NCBI RefSeq assembly: GCF_041435015.1
Contig: NZ_CP107989.1
Span: forward strand, 6,076,001 to 6,140,000
Source of the DNA: Streptomyces canus
GTDB lineage: Bacteria; Actinomycetota; Actinomycetes; Streptomycetales; Streptomycetaceae
Reading direction: 5' to 3'
Length of the DNA stretch: 64,000 nt
Shown: positions 37,682 to 48,819 of the stretch, piece after piece
Position numbering within the stretch: position 1 is the stretch's first letter
How the letters are laid out: each line of letters opens with the position of its first letter
Made by a program: the position numbers and the translations under genes
The notes under the pieces: generated by a model
Told to the model about the DNA's origin: nothing
The model's input: the letters and a program-made list of their open reading frames with translations, nothing else
Database searches by the model: none

Positions 37682-39076
37682 TCAGTTCCCGTACGCGGCC
37701 GCCGCGTCGGCCTCCAGCTTGGCCTGAGTGCCCGCGATGTTCTTCGGGTTCGTCAGGAAGTCCTGGAGCGCCTTCCACTCGCCCTTGCCGGGGGTGCCGC
37801 CGAAGGCCTGCGGGGCCTGGTCGGACATGTCGAAGCGGAAGTCGTCGCCGGAGTCGATCAGCGCCTTGGCGATCTTCTGCTGCACCGGGTTCGGATACAC
37901 CGAGATGTCCACGCTCTTGTTCGGCGAGAGATAGCCGCCCAGCTTGGCCTGGATCGTCGCCGCGTCGGGCGAGGCCAGGAAGGTCGCCAGCGCCTGCGCC
38001 GCCTTGGAGTCCTTCAGGATCACGGCCGCGTCGCCGCCGGAGACCACGGGGGCGGTGTCGCCGACCTTCGGGAACGGGAACACCTTCGCGTCCGTGCCGA
38101 CCTTCGCCTTGGCCGTCTGGATGTTGACCTGCGCGAAGTCGCCCTCGTAGACCATCGCCGCCTTGGGCTGGTCGCCGCCGGTGAAGGTCTGCGTCACCGA
38201 GGCCGGGAAGTCCGTCTGCAGCGCGCCCTTCGCGCCGCCCGCGACATAGTCCTTCTTGCCCCACACCTGGGCCAGCGTGGTCAGCGCGTCCTTCACGGAC
38301 GGGTCCGTCCACTTGATCTCGTGCTTGGCCAGCTGGTCGTACTTCTCCGGGCCCGCCTGGGAGAGATAGATGTTCTCGAACCAGTCCGTCAGGGTCCAGC
38401 CCTCGGCGCCGCCGACGGAGAACGGGGTCACACCCGAGTCGTAGACCGTCTGGGCGGTGGTGAGCAGTTCGTCCCAGGTCTTCGGCTCGGTGGCGCCCGC
38501 GTTCTCGAAGACCTTGGCGTTGTACCAGATCAGGGACTTGTTGGCGGCCTTGTAGTAGACGCCGTACTGAGTACCGCCGATCTTGCCGATGTCCTGCCAG
38601 CCCTGCGAGTAGTTCTTGGCGAGCTCGGCCTTGGCCTCCGCGCCGAGCGGCTTCGCCCACTTCTTGTCCACGGCCTGCTTGATCGCGCCCGGCTGCGGAA
38701 GCATCGCGATGTCCGGCGGCTGGCCGCCCGCGACCTTCGAACCCAGGAAGTTGACGATCGGGTCCTGGGCGGGCACGAAGGTCACCTTGGCGCCGGTGCG
38801 CTTCTCGAACTCCGCCAGGACCTTCTTGAAGTTGGCCTGCTCGTCGCCGCTCCAGACGGCGGCGACCTGGAGGCTCTGGCCGTTCAGCTTGGGCAGGGTG
38901 ACGCTGGTACCCGTCTCCTTGCCACCCGTCGCGCCCGTGTCACTGCTCTTGTCGTCGTCTCCGCCGCATGCGGTGAGCGACAGGGCGAGGGCTGCCGCGA
39001 GGGCGGCGGCCGCCGTTTTCGCGGAAGCCCTACTGGCCGACCTGGGCTTCCGGTTGGTGCTGCTCGTGCTGCGCAT
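37682..39076 (-). CDS. Sugar ABC transporter solute-binding lipoprotein
   Basis: This 464-aa binding protein has an N-terminal signal with a lipobox, LALSLTACGG (Cys37). The body shows the extracellular-solute-binding family 1 pattern: VAAVWSGDEQANFKKVLAEF, GGQPPDIAMLPQPGAIKQAV, YGVYYKAANKSLIWYN and PKTWDELL. Aromatic residues typical of sugar pockets are present (YKAANKSLIWYN, GWTLTDWFENIY), but the sugar cannot be named. ATG 39076 is preceded by GGGG at good spacing; GTG 39079 is the alternative. It is the first gene of the three-gene operon, with a LacI-type palindrome 25 bp upstream. Confidence 0.92.
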   Translation of the reverse strand: MRSTSSTNRKPRSASRASAKTAAAALAAALALSLTACGGDDDKSSDTGATGGKETGTSVTLPKLNGQSLQVAAVWSGDEQANFKKVLAEFEKRTGAKVTFVPAQDPIVNFLGSKVAGGQPPDIAMLPQPGAIKQAVDKKWAKPLGAEAKAELAKNYSQGWQDIGKIGGTQYGVYYKAANKSLIWYNAKVFENAGATEPKTWDELLTTAQTVYDSGVTPFSVGGAEGWTLTDWFENIYLSQAGPEKYDQLAKHEIKWTDPSVKDALTTLAQVWGKKDYVAGGAKGALQTDFPASVTQTFTGGDQPKAAMVYEGDFAQVNIQTAKAKVGTDAKVFPFPKVGDTAPVVSGGDAAVILKDSKAAQALATFLASPDAATIQAKLGGYLSPNKSVDISVYPNPVQQKIAKALIDSGDDFRFDMSDQAPQAFGGTPGKGEWKALQDFLTNPKNIAGTQAKLEADAAAAYGN

Positions 39077-39100
39077 CACGACCCCGTTCTTCGTTCCTCG

Positions 39101-39112
39101 TCGAACGTTCGA
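39101..39112. promoter_or_regulatory. LacI-type palindrome TCGAACGTTCGA
   Basis: A perfect 12-bp dyad with the central CG typical of LacI-family operators lies 25 bp upstream of the solute-binding-protein start. No lacI gene adjoins this operon; the nearest one in the window is at 60320-61324. Confidence 0.55.
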
Positions 39113-39265
39113 GGGCTGTCCCGTGCGAACTGGTCTACGCCGGGGGGAACGAGGTCGGCAAGTGGGCGTCCACTGTCAACCGGAAGATCGTGATGCCGTC
39201 GTGACCAGTGCCGGTGCGTCGGGGCACGCGTCGCTCGGGGGCGCTGCCCCCGGATCCCTTCACGA

Positions 39266-42200
39266 CTAGAGCAGCGACGGGACCTCTGCTGCTGCGACTT
39301 CCCTCGCTGCCCGTTCCAATGCACTGGCCAGCAGGGCCAGATCCGTCGGGCCGTTGCCAAGTTCCCGGACCGGGCGGCGCGTTGGGGGGTCGCCCATGCG
39401 TTCCCATTCCAGGGGGACGACCGTGGGGCGGAGGGTTGCCGTGCGGGGGATGCGGCCGGTGACCCGGCCGGCCTGGAAGGCCGTGACCCGGCCGTCGGAC
39501 CAGGTGAGTCGGCCGCGGCCGGGAGCCGGTTCGTCCGGCCCGGTGGCCGGGGCGTCCAGGGTGACGCGGAGGGTGGCCCGGCGGGCCGCTTCCGACTCCG
39601 CCGTACGGCCGCCCGGGCCGGTCGCGGCCACCAGGTGGACGCCCAGGCGCTCGCCCTCGCGGGACACCGCCTCCAGCGCGCGTATGACGGAGCCGGCGGC
39701 CGGCCTGCCGGGGGAGCCCAGGGGCGGGGAGACCAGAGCGTCCAGGTCGTCCACGATCACGACCAGCCGGGGGAGCGGGGGTGCCGTCTCCGTCCGGCGG
39801 CGGGCCGCCGCCGGACGCAGCCGGATCGTGGAGCTGGGCGGGGAGTCCAGGTCACCGGCGGCCGGGTCGCCCGTCGTGCCCCGCGCGGGTGCCGTGCGCT
39901 GGGCGACCATACGGCCCGACAGCTCCCTGCCGGTGTGCCACTCCGCGAAGTCGGAGCGGCCGAGCAGCTCCGCTCGCCGCTTCAGCTCGGCGCTCAGGGA
40001 CTGGGCGAACTCCCGCATGCGGACCGGGTCGTTGGCGGCGAGGTGGGTGGTCACATGCGGCACGTCCGTGCACACATGCAGGCCCTCGGCGGGCGTACCC
40101 CCGGCGCTCACGCTGTCCCGGCCGTCCATCAGGACGATGCTCAGGCGGTCGGGGCGCTCGGCCGCGGCCAGCGAGGCGACGACCGCCCGCAGCAGTTCCG
40201 TACGGCCGCTGCCCGCGGGGCCCTCGATCAGCAGGTGCGGGCCCTCGGCCACGAGGTCGGAGCAGACCGGGCCGCGCGGTCCGGCCCCCAGCACCGCCCA
40301 CGCCCGGCCGCCGAGCGACTCCGGGTCGTCGGCCGCGTCCGCCCAGCGTGTCATCAGCGACGGCGGGGTGGCCCGGGCCAGCCCCAACTCGTCCAGCAGC
40401 CGCGCCGCTTGGGGCAACGGCGAGGACACGCGCGCGTGCCCCCCACCGGCGGCGCCGTCCGTACGCAACGGCGCCAGTGCGCGCGCGAACCGCTCGGCCC
40501 AGGCCGCGGAGACGGCGTCCACGGCGGCGACGGTGCCGTGGCCGACGGGAGCGGGCGCGGGGTCGGCGGTGAGGTGGAGAGTGTCGGCGTCGGCGCCGGA
40601 GCCCGTGCGAGCGCCGGTGCGCGTGCCGGTGGGGTGGGCCTTGGTGCCGGTGGCCGGGCGTCCGGGCTCGGGGCGGTTGTCGGCAGGGGCCGCGCCGGTG
40701 CCGCCGGCCTCGGTGCCCGACTGCGCGGGAACCCCCGCCCGCGCCACCCGCATCAGCCGCAGTGCCGTCGCCACGTCCCCGCTGAGCAGGCCGACCGCGC
40801 CGCACTCGCGGAACGTCGGGGCCACCGCGCACGCCGCCTCGTACGTGTCCGTCACCGGGGACGCCGGGGAGGCCGGGGCCGTCTCGGCCAGGCACACGAC
40901 GTGGATGCCGGCCCGGGGGCCCTCCGCCGCCAGCCGCGCCACCGCCTTGCGCAGGTCCGCGCCCCCGGGGTCGCCGTCCACCACGACCACGGTGTACGGG
41001 CCCGGGAAACCGCCGCTCGTCTCGTCCTCCACGTCGTCCCGGGCCCAGGAGGGCCGTCGGGCGGTGGTGCGGAGCCGGTCCTGCGGGACGCCGGAGCGGG
41101 CGGCCGGGATCGTCCTGCGGTCCGGTGCGGCCTCCGCGTCGGACAGGTGGTCGTCCAGGCGCCGCAGAAGTTCGTCGGTGCGGGCCGCTGCCTGCTCGCG
41201 GTCATGGGCGAGCAGGAGGCGGCAGTCCTGGCCGTGACCCGGGCGGACATGGGGGAGCCAGCCGAGCCAGGACCACTCGGCGGTGCGCTCCCGCGCGGGC
41301 CGGGAGCGGTCCGCGCTGATCAGGACGATCTCCAGGGTCTCGGGCGCGTGCAGGGCGGCGAGCTGGGCCACCACCGCGCGGGCCAGCCCGGCGAGGCGCG
41401 CGCGCGGACCGGCGAGGCCCAGTGCACCGGCCTCGCGCAGATCCGCGGTGACCGGAACGGCCGGCAGCAGCCCCGAGCCGTCGGGCGCCGCACGGTCGGC
41501 GGTGCCGAGCCGCACGGTGAGCGCCTCCGGATGCCCGGGCCCGCGCTCCCACAGACGCGCGCCGGGACCCAGCGCCGTCAGCAGCAGGGCCGCCGGGTCC
41601 GGCCAGGCCTCGGGCGCCTGGGGCGCGGTGGCCGACGGAACCGCGCTCACGGGCGCGGTCTCCTCGTCGTACGCCTCGTCCGGCCGGGGCGTCTCCTGCT
41701 CGCTCCGCCCGCCGGCCAGGCGGCGGGCCCACGCGGACAGCCCACCACGGCGCCGCACGCCTTGCGGTACGTCGGTTCCGCGCAGGGGGGTGCCCTTGCG
41801 GCGGCCGGTCGCGGGGGCGTCGGGTTCCGACGGCAGGTCCTGACGGGTCGCGGGTGGCGGGGGGACGGCGGTGGTGCGCGTCACTTCGAAGGAGTCGATC
41901 CCGGACCGGCCGCCGTGGGTGTCCCCGCCGGGGTCCCTGCCCCGGAGGCCGTCGTCGATGTCCGGACGTCCGACGTCGGTTCCGTCCCGGCGCTCGATCC
42001 GGGGCGCACCGCCCTGCTCCGGCACGACGACCGGCGGTTCTGCGGGGCCGTGGCCCTGCGCTCCCGTGCCCTCGGGGCCTCCGCTCGAGGCGCCCCAGCC
42101 CGCGGAGCCGTAGGTGTGGTGGGTCCGGTCGGTGGGCGACCGGGGGGAGGTGTCGCTACTGCCACGGCCTTCACGCGTGCGTGCCGAGTCCTCGGCCGGC

Positions 42201-43144
42201 CGCGCGTCCGAGGACGGCGCCGACCTGCCGGACGCGGCGCCTGCCGACACCCTGCCACGCGCGCGTGGCGAGCGCTCGGCCTGCCCGGAGGCCGAGCCGG
42301 AGGCACCTCTGCCGTCCTCGCGGGCTCCTGCCGCTGCGCGCCCCTGGACCGCATCCGACGGGTACCCGGCTGTGCCGGACTCCGCAGGGGTCTCCGAGCC
42401 CCGGCGCGCCCCGGTAACGCCCGGCTCCTGACCACCGCTGCCTGCCACGAGCCCGGCCTCGCCGGACGTCACCCGCACATGGCCCTCGCCGTCAGGTTCC
42501 GTCCCGAGCCGTCGCCCCGCGCTCGGTGACAGCCGGAGCACCGACTCACCGATCCTCAGTAGTGCCCCCGGAGTGAACCGGACCGGGCGCGTGCCCACGC
42601 GGGTGCCGTCCAGGCTCGTGCCGTTCGTGGAGTCGAGGTCGGCCACCGAGACGCGGCCGTCGGCGGCGACCGTGACCGCGCAGTGCAGGCGGGAGACGTC
42701 GGGGTCGTCCAGAGGGACGTCGGCGTCGGCGGAGCGGCCGATGTGGATCTGGCCGCCGTGCAGCAGATGGACGCCGCCGGCGTCGGGGCCGGCGACCACG
42801 TGGAGCTGGGTGGGGGCGTCGTCGAGCTCGGGGTGGGGCTCGGGGGCCGCGGGAGCGCCCAGGGACAGCACGGCGCCGTCGATCAGCGGTGGCTCGCCCA
42901 GGGTGGCTCGCTGGGTGTCGAGCCGCTCCCCGTCCGCGTACAGCACGACCGGACCGCCCCCACGCTCGGCTTCGCCCGCGCGGGAGGTGCTCCCGTCCGC
43001 CGGGATCGCCGAGGCGAGTGCCGTCGCCACCGCGGCCAGCGCTGTGCCGACGGGAGCCGTGACCAGCACGTCGCAGCTCGCGGCGCGGCCCCGGGCCCGG
43101 TCGGGCGGGCCCAGCGGGTCTACGACGGTCAGCCGGATCTGCAT
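39266..43144 (-). CDS. FHA-domain protein with FtsK/EccC-like ATPase
   Basis: This 1292-aa protein begins at ATG 43144 with MQIRLTVVDPLGPPDRARG. An FHA domain that binds phosphothreonine lies at about 113-210 (IHIGRSADADVPLDDPDVSR LHC, then DLDSTNGTSLDG). About 300 residues of disordered sequence rich in Gly, Ser, Arg and Asp follow. The C-terminal 750 residues resemble FtsK/SpoIIIE or EccC modules. One is degenerate (about 530-900). One has a Walker A-like LIEGPAGSGRTELLRAV in which the invariant Lys is Arg (about 981) and a Walker B RLVVIVDDLDALV (about 1130). There is no membrane segment. Its divergent neighbours are Ser/Thr kinases, so it may read their phosphorylation. The role is unknown. 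Confidence 0.85.
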   Translation of the reverse strand: MQIRLTVVDPLGPPDRARGRAASCDVLVTAPVGTALAAVATALASAIPADGSTSRAGEAERGGGPVVLYADGERLDTQRATLGEPPLIDGAVLSLGAPAAPEPHPELDDAPTQLHVVAGPDAGGVHLLHGGQIHIGRSADADVPLDDPDVSRLHCAVTVAADGRVSVADLDSTNGTSLDGTRVGTRPVRFTPGALLRIGESVLRLSPSAGRRLGTEPDGEGHVRVTSGEAGLVAGSGGQEPGVTGARRGSETPAESGTAGYPSDAVQGRAAAGAREDGRGASGSASGQAERSPRARGRVSAGAASGRSAPSSDARPAEDSARTREGRGSSDTSPRSPTDRTHHTYGSAGWGASSGGPEGTGAQGHGPAEPPVVVPEQGGAPRIERRDGTDVGRPDIDDGLRGRDPGGDTHGGRSGIDSFEVTRTTAVPPPPATRQDLPSEPDAPATGRRKGTPLRGTDVPQGVRRRGGLSAWARRLAGGRSEQETPRPDEAYDEETAPVSAVPSATAPQAPEAWPDPAALLLTALGPGARLWERGPGHPEALTVRLGTADRAAPDGSGLLPAVPVTADLREAGALGLAGPRARLAGLARAVVAQLAALHAPETLEIVLISADRSRPARERTAEWSWLGWLPHVRPGHGQDCRLLLAHDREQAAARTDELLRRLDDHLSDAEAAPDRRTIPAARSGVPQDRLRTTARRPSWARDDVEDETSGGFPGPYTVVVVDGDPGGADLRKAVARLAAEGPRAGIHVVCLAETAPASPASPVTDTYEAACAVAPTFRECGAVGLLSGDVATALRLMRVARAGVPAQSGTEAGGTGAAPADNRPEPGRPATGTKAHPTGTRTGARTGSGADADTLHLTADPAPAPVGHGTVAAVDAVSAAWAERFARALAPLRTDGAAGGGHARVSSPLPQAARLLDELGLARATPPSLMTRWADAADDPESLGGRAWAVLGAGPRGPVCSDLVAEGPHLLIEGPAGSGRTELLRAVVASLAAAERPDRLSIVLMDGRDSVSAGGTPAEGLHVCTDVPHVTTHLAANDPVRMREFAQSLSAELKRRAELLGRSDFAEWHTGRELSGRMVAQRTAPARGTTGDPAAGDLDSPPSSTIRLRPAAARRRTETAPPLPRLVVIVDDLDALVSPPLGSPGRPAAGSVIRALEAVSREGERLGVHLVAATGPGGRTAESEAARRATLRVTLDAPATGPDEPAPGRGRLTWSDGRVTAFQAGRVTGRIPRTATLRPTVVPLEWERMGDPPTRRPVRELGNGPTDLALLASALERAAREVAAAEVPSLL

Positions 43145-43263
43145 CGCCGTCAGCGGTCCCTTCTGCGCGGACGAGTTCGCGGACAAGCACGCGCCCAAGT
43201 TCGTCGGCCTTGACGGTAGGCATCCTCGCACCTGCCACTGACAACACGCCCGCCGCCCGAGGG

Positions 43264-43331
43264 CAAGTGATCTTGATTGGTCAGCTCTGCCCCCAAAAGT
43301 GCCTGACCAGTGCAGCGCCGACGATCACTTG
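43264..43331. promoter_or_regulatory. Nested inverted repeats
   Basis: Outer arms CAAGTGATC (43264-43272) and GATCACTTG (43323-43331) are perfect complements. Inside them TGGTCAG (43278-43284) and CTGACCA (43303-43309) also pair. The left outer arm is itself part of CAAG-TGAT-CTTG. It is either a pair of operator sites or a cruciform/hairpin. Confidence 0.6.
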
Positions 43332-43411
43332 AGATCGGTCACGTCCAACGTCCGGCAACCAGCGGACCCCGCCGGAGCGTCTTTCCTTCGAACGCGCTTG
43401 GGAACGCTTAC

Positions 43412-43437
43412 GTAGTGCCTTTGAGAAGCGGCACTAC
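43412..43437 (+). promoter_or_regulatory. Inverted repeat just upstream of pkaA
   Basis: GTAGTGCC (43412-43419) and GGCACTAC (43430-43437) form a perfect 8-bp dyad with a 10-bp spacer, ending 40 bp before the chosen start codon. It may be an operator or a leader hairpin. Confidence 0.55.
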
Positions 43438-43477
43438 AGTGGGTCGGAACGACAGCAAGCAGCAGGGAGTGCATGAC

Positions 43478-45190
<1,713 letters not shown>

Positions 45191-45298
45191 CGACTCAGGG
45201 GATTTGTCGACATCCAGCGGGTGATTTCCGTCTCCGCGGTGAAGGTTGGCTCTTCCGGCGCGTAGTTTTGGCGACAACACGCGTCTGTAGGAGCAGCC

Positions 45299-46555
45299 TT
45301 GGCACGGAAGATCGGCAGCCGGTACACCGCCAACCAGATCCTGGGGCGGGGCAGCGCCGGCACAGTGTGGCTGGGCGAGGGGCCCGAGGGGCCCGTCGCC
45401 GTCAAGCTGCTGCGCGAGGATCTCGCGTCCGACCAGGAGCTCGTGGGCCGCTTCGTCCAGGAGCGCACGGCCCTGCTCGGCCTGGAGCACCCCCACGTGG
45501 TCTCCGTACGCGACCTCGTGGTCGACGGCAACGACCTCGCGCTCGTCATGGACCTGGTCCGGGGGACGGATCTGCGCACCCGGCTCGACCGGGAGAAGCG
45601 GCTCGCGCCCGAGGCGGCGGTGGCGATCGTGGCCGATGTCGCGGACGGGCTGGCCGCGGCGCACGCCAAGGGGGTCGTGCACCGGGACGTGAAGCCGGAG
45701 AACATCCTGCTGGACATGCAGGGGCCGCTGGGCCCCGGAGGCTCGCATCCCGCTCTGCTGACCGATTTCGGTGTGGCGAAGCTGATCGACTCGCCGCGGC
45801 GGACCCGGGCCACGAAGATCATCGGGACGCCGGACTATCTGGCGCCGGAGATCGTCGAGGGGCTGCCGCCGCGGGCGTCCGTGGACATCTACGCCCTCGC
45901 GACCGTCCTGTACGAGCTGCTGGCCGGGTTCACGCCGTTCGGGGGCGGGCATCCGGGGGCGGTGCTGCGCCGGCATGTCACGGAGACGGTGGTTCCGCTT
46001 CCGGGTATCCCCGACGAGCTGTGGCAGCTGATCGTGCAGTGCCTGGCCAAGGCGCCGGCCTCTCGGCTGCGGGCGTCCGAGCTCGGGGTGCGACTGCGGG
46101 AGCTGTTGCCGTTGCTGGTCGGGATGCCGCCGTTGGACGTGGACGAGCCGGACGCGGAGGAAGAGGAGGAGCCGGACGGGGAGGCGCCGACGGCGGCTTC
46201 CGACGGCGACGCGGCGTCCTCCGGGCGGCCGGAGCGGCGGGGAGCCGTGCCGTTGGTGCCGGGCGCGAAGCCCGCCGACTCCAACCGGGACACGCACACG
46301 TCGATGCGGGTGCCGGCGCCCGATGAGCTGGCCGGGGGCGCGCGGGGGACCGCCCGGGTGCCTCGGGCCGCGGGTGCGCCCCGTCCGGGTTCGGCCCGGC
46401 ATCGGGCGACCACGCGGCGGCGTCGGCTGGCCGTGGGGGCCGCTGCGGTGGTGCTCGTGGCCGCGGCGGGCGTCGGGGTGTGGGCCGCCACCTCGGGGGA
46501 CGACGCGGGGGCGTCACCGCAGGACACGAAGAACTCGGCGCCCGCCTCACCATGA
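45299..46555 (+). CDS. pkaB: Serine/threonine protein kinase PkaB
   Basis: This 418-aa kinase starts at TTG 45299, 7 bp after GGAG. The kinase domain (about 7-270) has [39 protein letters not shown] and GTPDYLAPE. An acidic linker ([16 protein letters not shown]) and a Pro/Arg-rich stretch lead to a membrane segment near residues 378-398 ([20 protein letters not shown]) and a short outer tail of about 20 residues. It is probably co-transcribed with pkaA. The length agrees with the S. coelicolor PkaB as I remember it. Possible targets include the FHA-domain protein encoded divergently. Confidence 0.92.
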   Translation: MARKIGSRYTANQILGRGSAGTVWLGEGPEGPVAVKLLREDLASDQELVGRFVQERTALLGLEHPHVVSVRDLVVDGNDLALVMDLVRGTDLRTRLDREKRLAPEAAVAIVADVADGLAAAHAKGVVHRDVKPENILLDMQGPLGPGGSHPALLTDFGVAKLIDSPRRTRATKIIGTPDYLAPEIVEGLPPRASVDIYALATVLYELLAGFTPFGGGHPGAVLRRHVTETVVPLPGIPDELWQLIVQCLAKAPASRLRASELGVRLRELLPLLVGMPPLDVDEPDAEEEEEPDGEAPTAASDGDAASSGRPERRGAVPLVPGAKPADSNRDTHTSMRVPAPDELAGGARGTARVPRAAGAPRPGSARHRATTRRRRLAVGAAAVVLVAAAGVGVWAATSGDDAGASPQDTKNSAPASP

Positions 46556-46631
46556 GGGAGCCGGGGCGGCGGCCCCCGGTGACGGTGGTGGTCGGGCGAG
46601 GCCGGTTGCCACAGCCGTTAGGCTGGAGGGC

Positions 46632-47738
46632 GTGGCAGTCGTCGATGTATCCGAAGAGCTCAAGTCCCTCTCCTCGACCATGGAGTCGATCGAGGCCGTT
46701 CTGGACCTCGACAAGCTGAGGGCAGACATCGCCGTGCTCGAGGAGCAGGCGGCCGCGCCGTCCCTGTGGGACAACCCGGACGAGGCGCAGAAGATCACCA
46801 GCAAGCTGTCCCACCTCCAGGCCGAGGTCAGGAAGGCCGACGCGCTGCGCAGCCGGATCGACGATCTCTCCGTGCTGTTCGAGATGGCCGAGGAGGAGGA
46901 CGACCCGGACACCCTCGCCGAGGCCGAGGCGGAGCTGACCTCCGTCAAGAAGGCGCTCGACGAGATGGAGGTCCGTACGCTGCTCAGCGGCGAGTACGAC
47001 TCCCGCGAGGCGCTGGTCAACATCCGCGCCGAGGCCGGTGGCGTCGACGCCGCCGACTTCGCCGAGAAGCTCCAGCGGATGTACCTGCGGTGGGCGGAGC
47101 AGCACGGCTACAAGACCGAGATCTACGAGACGTCGTACGCCGAAGAGGCCGGCATCAAGTCGACCACCTTCGCCGTGCAGATCCCGTACGCCTACGGCAC
47201 CCTCTCCGTGGAGCAGGGCACCCATCGCCTCGTGCGCATCTCGCCCTTCGACAACCAGGGGCGCCGCCAGACCTCCTTCGCGGGCGTCGAGATCCTCCCC
47301 GTGGTCGAGCAGACCGACCACATCGAGATCGACGAGTCCGAGCTGCGGGTGGACGTCTACCGCTCCTCCGGGCCCGGCGGCCAGGGCGTGAACACCACCG
47401 ACTCCGCGGTGCGCCTCACCCACCTCCCGACCGGCATCGTCGTCTCCTGCCAGAACGAACGCTCGCAGATCCAGAACAAGGCGAGTGCGATGAACGTCCT
47501 CCAGGCCAAGCTGCTCGAGCGGCGCCGCCAGGAGGAGCAGGCCGCGATGGACGCCCTCAAGGGCGACGGCGGCAACTCCTGGGGCAACCAGATGCGTTCG
47601 TACGTCCTGCACCCCTACCAGATGGTCAAGGACCTGCGCACCGACTTCGAGGTCGGCAATCCCGAGGCTGTGTTCAACGGCGAGATCGACGGCTTCCTGG
47701 AGGCCGGGATTCGCTGGCGCAAGCAGCAGGAGAAGTAA
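46632..47738 (+). CDS. prfB: Peptide chain release factor 2
   Basis: This 368-aa factor terminates translation at UGA and UAA. It has the stop-codon-recognition tripeptide SPF in [17 protein letters not shown] and the catalytic GGQ in [20 protein letters not shown]. Length is normal. Unlike many bacterial prfB genes, no CTTTGA programmed-frameshift site is needed: the frame is continuous from GTG 46632. GGAGGG lies only 1 bp before that GTG, too close to act as a Shine-Dalgarno, while TAGGCT (46619-46624) lies 7 bp before it, so a leaderless mRNA is likely. A terminator hairpin follows. Confidence 0.96.
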   Translation: MAVVDVSEELKSLSSTMESIEAVLDLDKLRADIAVLEEQAAAPSLWDNPDEAQKITSKLSHLQAEVRKADALRSRIDDLSVLFEMAEEEDDPDTLAEAEAELTSVKKALDEMEVRTLLSGEYDSREALVNIRAEAGGVDAADFAEKLQRMYLRWAEQHGYKTEIYETSYAEEAGIKSTTFAVQIPYAYGTLSVEQGTHRLVRISPFDNQGRRQTSFAGVEILPVVEQTDHIEIDESELRVDVYRSSGPGGQGVNTTDSAVRLTHLPTGIVVSCQNERSQIQNKASAMNVLQAKLLERRRQEEQAAMDALKGDGGNSWGNQMRSYVLHPYQMVKDLRTDFEVGNPEAVFNGEIDGFLEAGIRWRKQQEK

Positions 47739-47764
47739 CTTTGTCGACTTGGTAATCCCTCCGC

Positions 47765-47797
47765 AACTGCCGCCCACCGGGCGGCAGTTTGCTTTAT
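47765..47797 (+). terminator. Intrinsic terminator after prfB
   Basis: AACTGCCGCCC (47765-47775), loop ACC and GGGCGGCAGTT (47779-47789) form a perfect 11-bp stem followed by TGCTTT, a rare T-rich tail for this genome. Confidence 0.88.
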
Positions 47798-48030
47798 GTC
47801 TGGGTTTTACATCACACTCACAGACCGCTTTCCCCGGCATAGGGCGCTTACCAGGACATCGCACACTCAACGGCCTTGACGTTGCTTTGAAAAATGGGAA
47901 GGGTAAAGCGTGGCATGCGTATCTCTGGGGCGCATGTGAACCGGGGGACTCAAGTACAGCTACCTTCTCCCGTCGATCACGGCCCCGAGCGCCGCCTCAT
48001 TGACGATGAGCTACTGGGGGTAGCAACCAC
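47798..48030 (+). other. AT-rich leader region of the surface-protein gene
   Basis: This 233-bp region is distinctly less GC-rich than its surroundings (for example GCTTTGAAAAATGGGAAGGG). A TTGACG at 47876 could be a -35 element; no well-spaced -10 was found. The ribosome-binding region before the ATG is CTGGGGGTAGCAACC. Confidence 0.45.
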
Positions 48031-48702
48031 ATGACGAAGAAGACGCGGATCCGGATCGCGCGCATAGCCGCTGGTGCCGTGATCGCGGCCGGCGCCTCGC
48101 TGACCGCTGCCGGTGCCGCTTCCGCGCTGGAGATCGGTGTGAGCGTGGACGAGAGCGGGGTCGGCGTGAACGTCGACACCGGCCTCGGCGACGGCGAGCC
48201 GGGCGACCCGACCGACCCGGGCATCCCGACCGAGCCCAACGACCCGACCGACCCGGGTACTCCGACCGACCCCGGCATCCCGACCGACCCGGAGACTCCG
48301 CCGGTCACCCAGGAGCCGACGGACCCGGAGGAGCCCACTCAGGAGCCGACCGAGCCCACCGAGGACCCGACCGACCCGGGCAACGGGAACGGCAATGGCA
48401 ACGGGAATGGGAACGGCAACGGCAACGGAAACGGCAACGCCGGGGGCGGCAACAGCAACACCGACCCCGACGGCGGTTCCGGCACCTCCACCCAGGAGGA
48501 GGGCTCCTCGGCCCTCACCGAGACCGGCACGGACACCACGTCCGACACGGCGGCCCAGGGCACGGGTGGCGCGCAGCTCGCCGAGACCGGTGCCGGTCAG
48601 ACCGCCTTCCTGCTGGTCGGTGCCGCCACGATGATCGCCGGTGGCATCGGCTTCCGCATCCTGCCGCGGCTGGCGGGCGGTCGCGGTGGCGCTGCCGCCT
48701 GA
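48031..48702 (+). CDS. Sortase-anchored (LAETG) surface protein with PT and GN repeats
   Basis: This 223-aa protein should be exported and covalently attached to peptidoglycan. A signal peptide (about 1-32) ends in AAGAASA-LE. A Pro/Thr/Asp/Glu stalk follows with repeats of DPTDPG and EPT, then ten or so Gly-Asn dipeptides, and a Ser/Thr-rich part. The C-terminal sorting signal is LAETGAGQTAFLLVGAATMI followed by a basic tail, the LAxTG form used by class E sortases of Streptomyces. There is little folded sequence, so it may act as a spacer or wall polymer. The gene is monocistronic, bracketed by terminators. Confidence 0.88.
   Translation: MTKKTRIRIARIAAGAVIAAGASLTAAGAASALEIGVSVDESGVGVNVDTGLGDGEPGDPTDPGIPTEPNDPTDPGTPTDPGIPTDPETPPVTQEPTDPEEPTQEPTEPTEDPTDPGNGNGNGNGNGNGNGNGNGNAGGGNSNTDPDGGSGTSTQEEGSSALTETGTDTTSDTAAQGTGGAQLAETGAGQTAFLLVGAATMIAGGIGFRILPRLAGGRGGAAA
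48382..48438 (+). repeat. In-frame hexanucleotide repeat tract
   Basis: Nine or so units of the form AACGGS/AAYGGN encode the Gly-Asn run in the surface protein. Because units are 6 bp, gain or loss keeps the frame and only alters the stalk length. Confidence 0.85.
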
Positions 48703-48749
48703 AGGTGACTCTCGATAGTCACGCGCTCGCCTGACGTGTGCGTGCGCTA

Positions 48750-48792
48750 CGACGAAGGGCCCGGAGCGGGTGTCGCTCCGGGCCCTTCGTCG
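48750..48792. terminator. 19-bp perfect-stem terminator, bidirectional
   Basis: The left arm 48750-48768 (core GAAGGGCCCGGAGCG) and right arm 48774-48792 are exact complements around the loop GGTGT. It lies between the surface-protein gene and the convergent 63-aa gene and can serve both. Confidence 0.88.
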
Positions 48793-48819
48793 ATCTGCCT
48801 ATGTCTTCGGGGTGCCCGC

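Larger units (their letters stand above)
43145..43477. other. Divergent control region between the FHA-ATPase gene and pkaA
   Basis: This 333-bp region has no gene. It contains two sets of inverted repeats (43264-43331 and 43412-43437, listed separately) and must hold promoters for both directions. Confidence 0.6.

Noticed and set aside
46632..47738. Programmed +1 frameshift in prfB
   Set aside because: The frame is open throughout and no CTTTGA-type site is present near residue 25.
47798..48030. A c-di-AMP (ydaO-type) riboswitch upstream of the surface-protein gene
   Set aside because: Such switches often precede wall-related genes in Streptomyces, and GGGGGACTCAAG was suggestive, but the other conserved blocks could not be found.
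48160..48440. Repeats in the surface-protein gene considered as a CRISPR array
   Set aside because: Units are short, contiguous and in frame with a protein stalk; there are no spacers and no cas genes.
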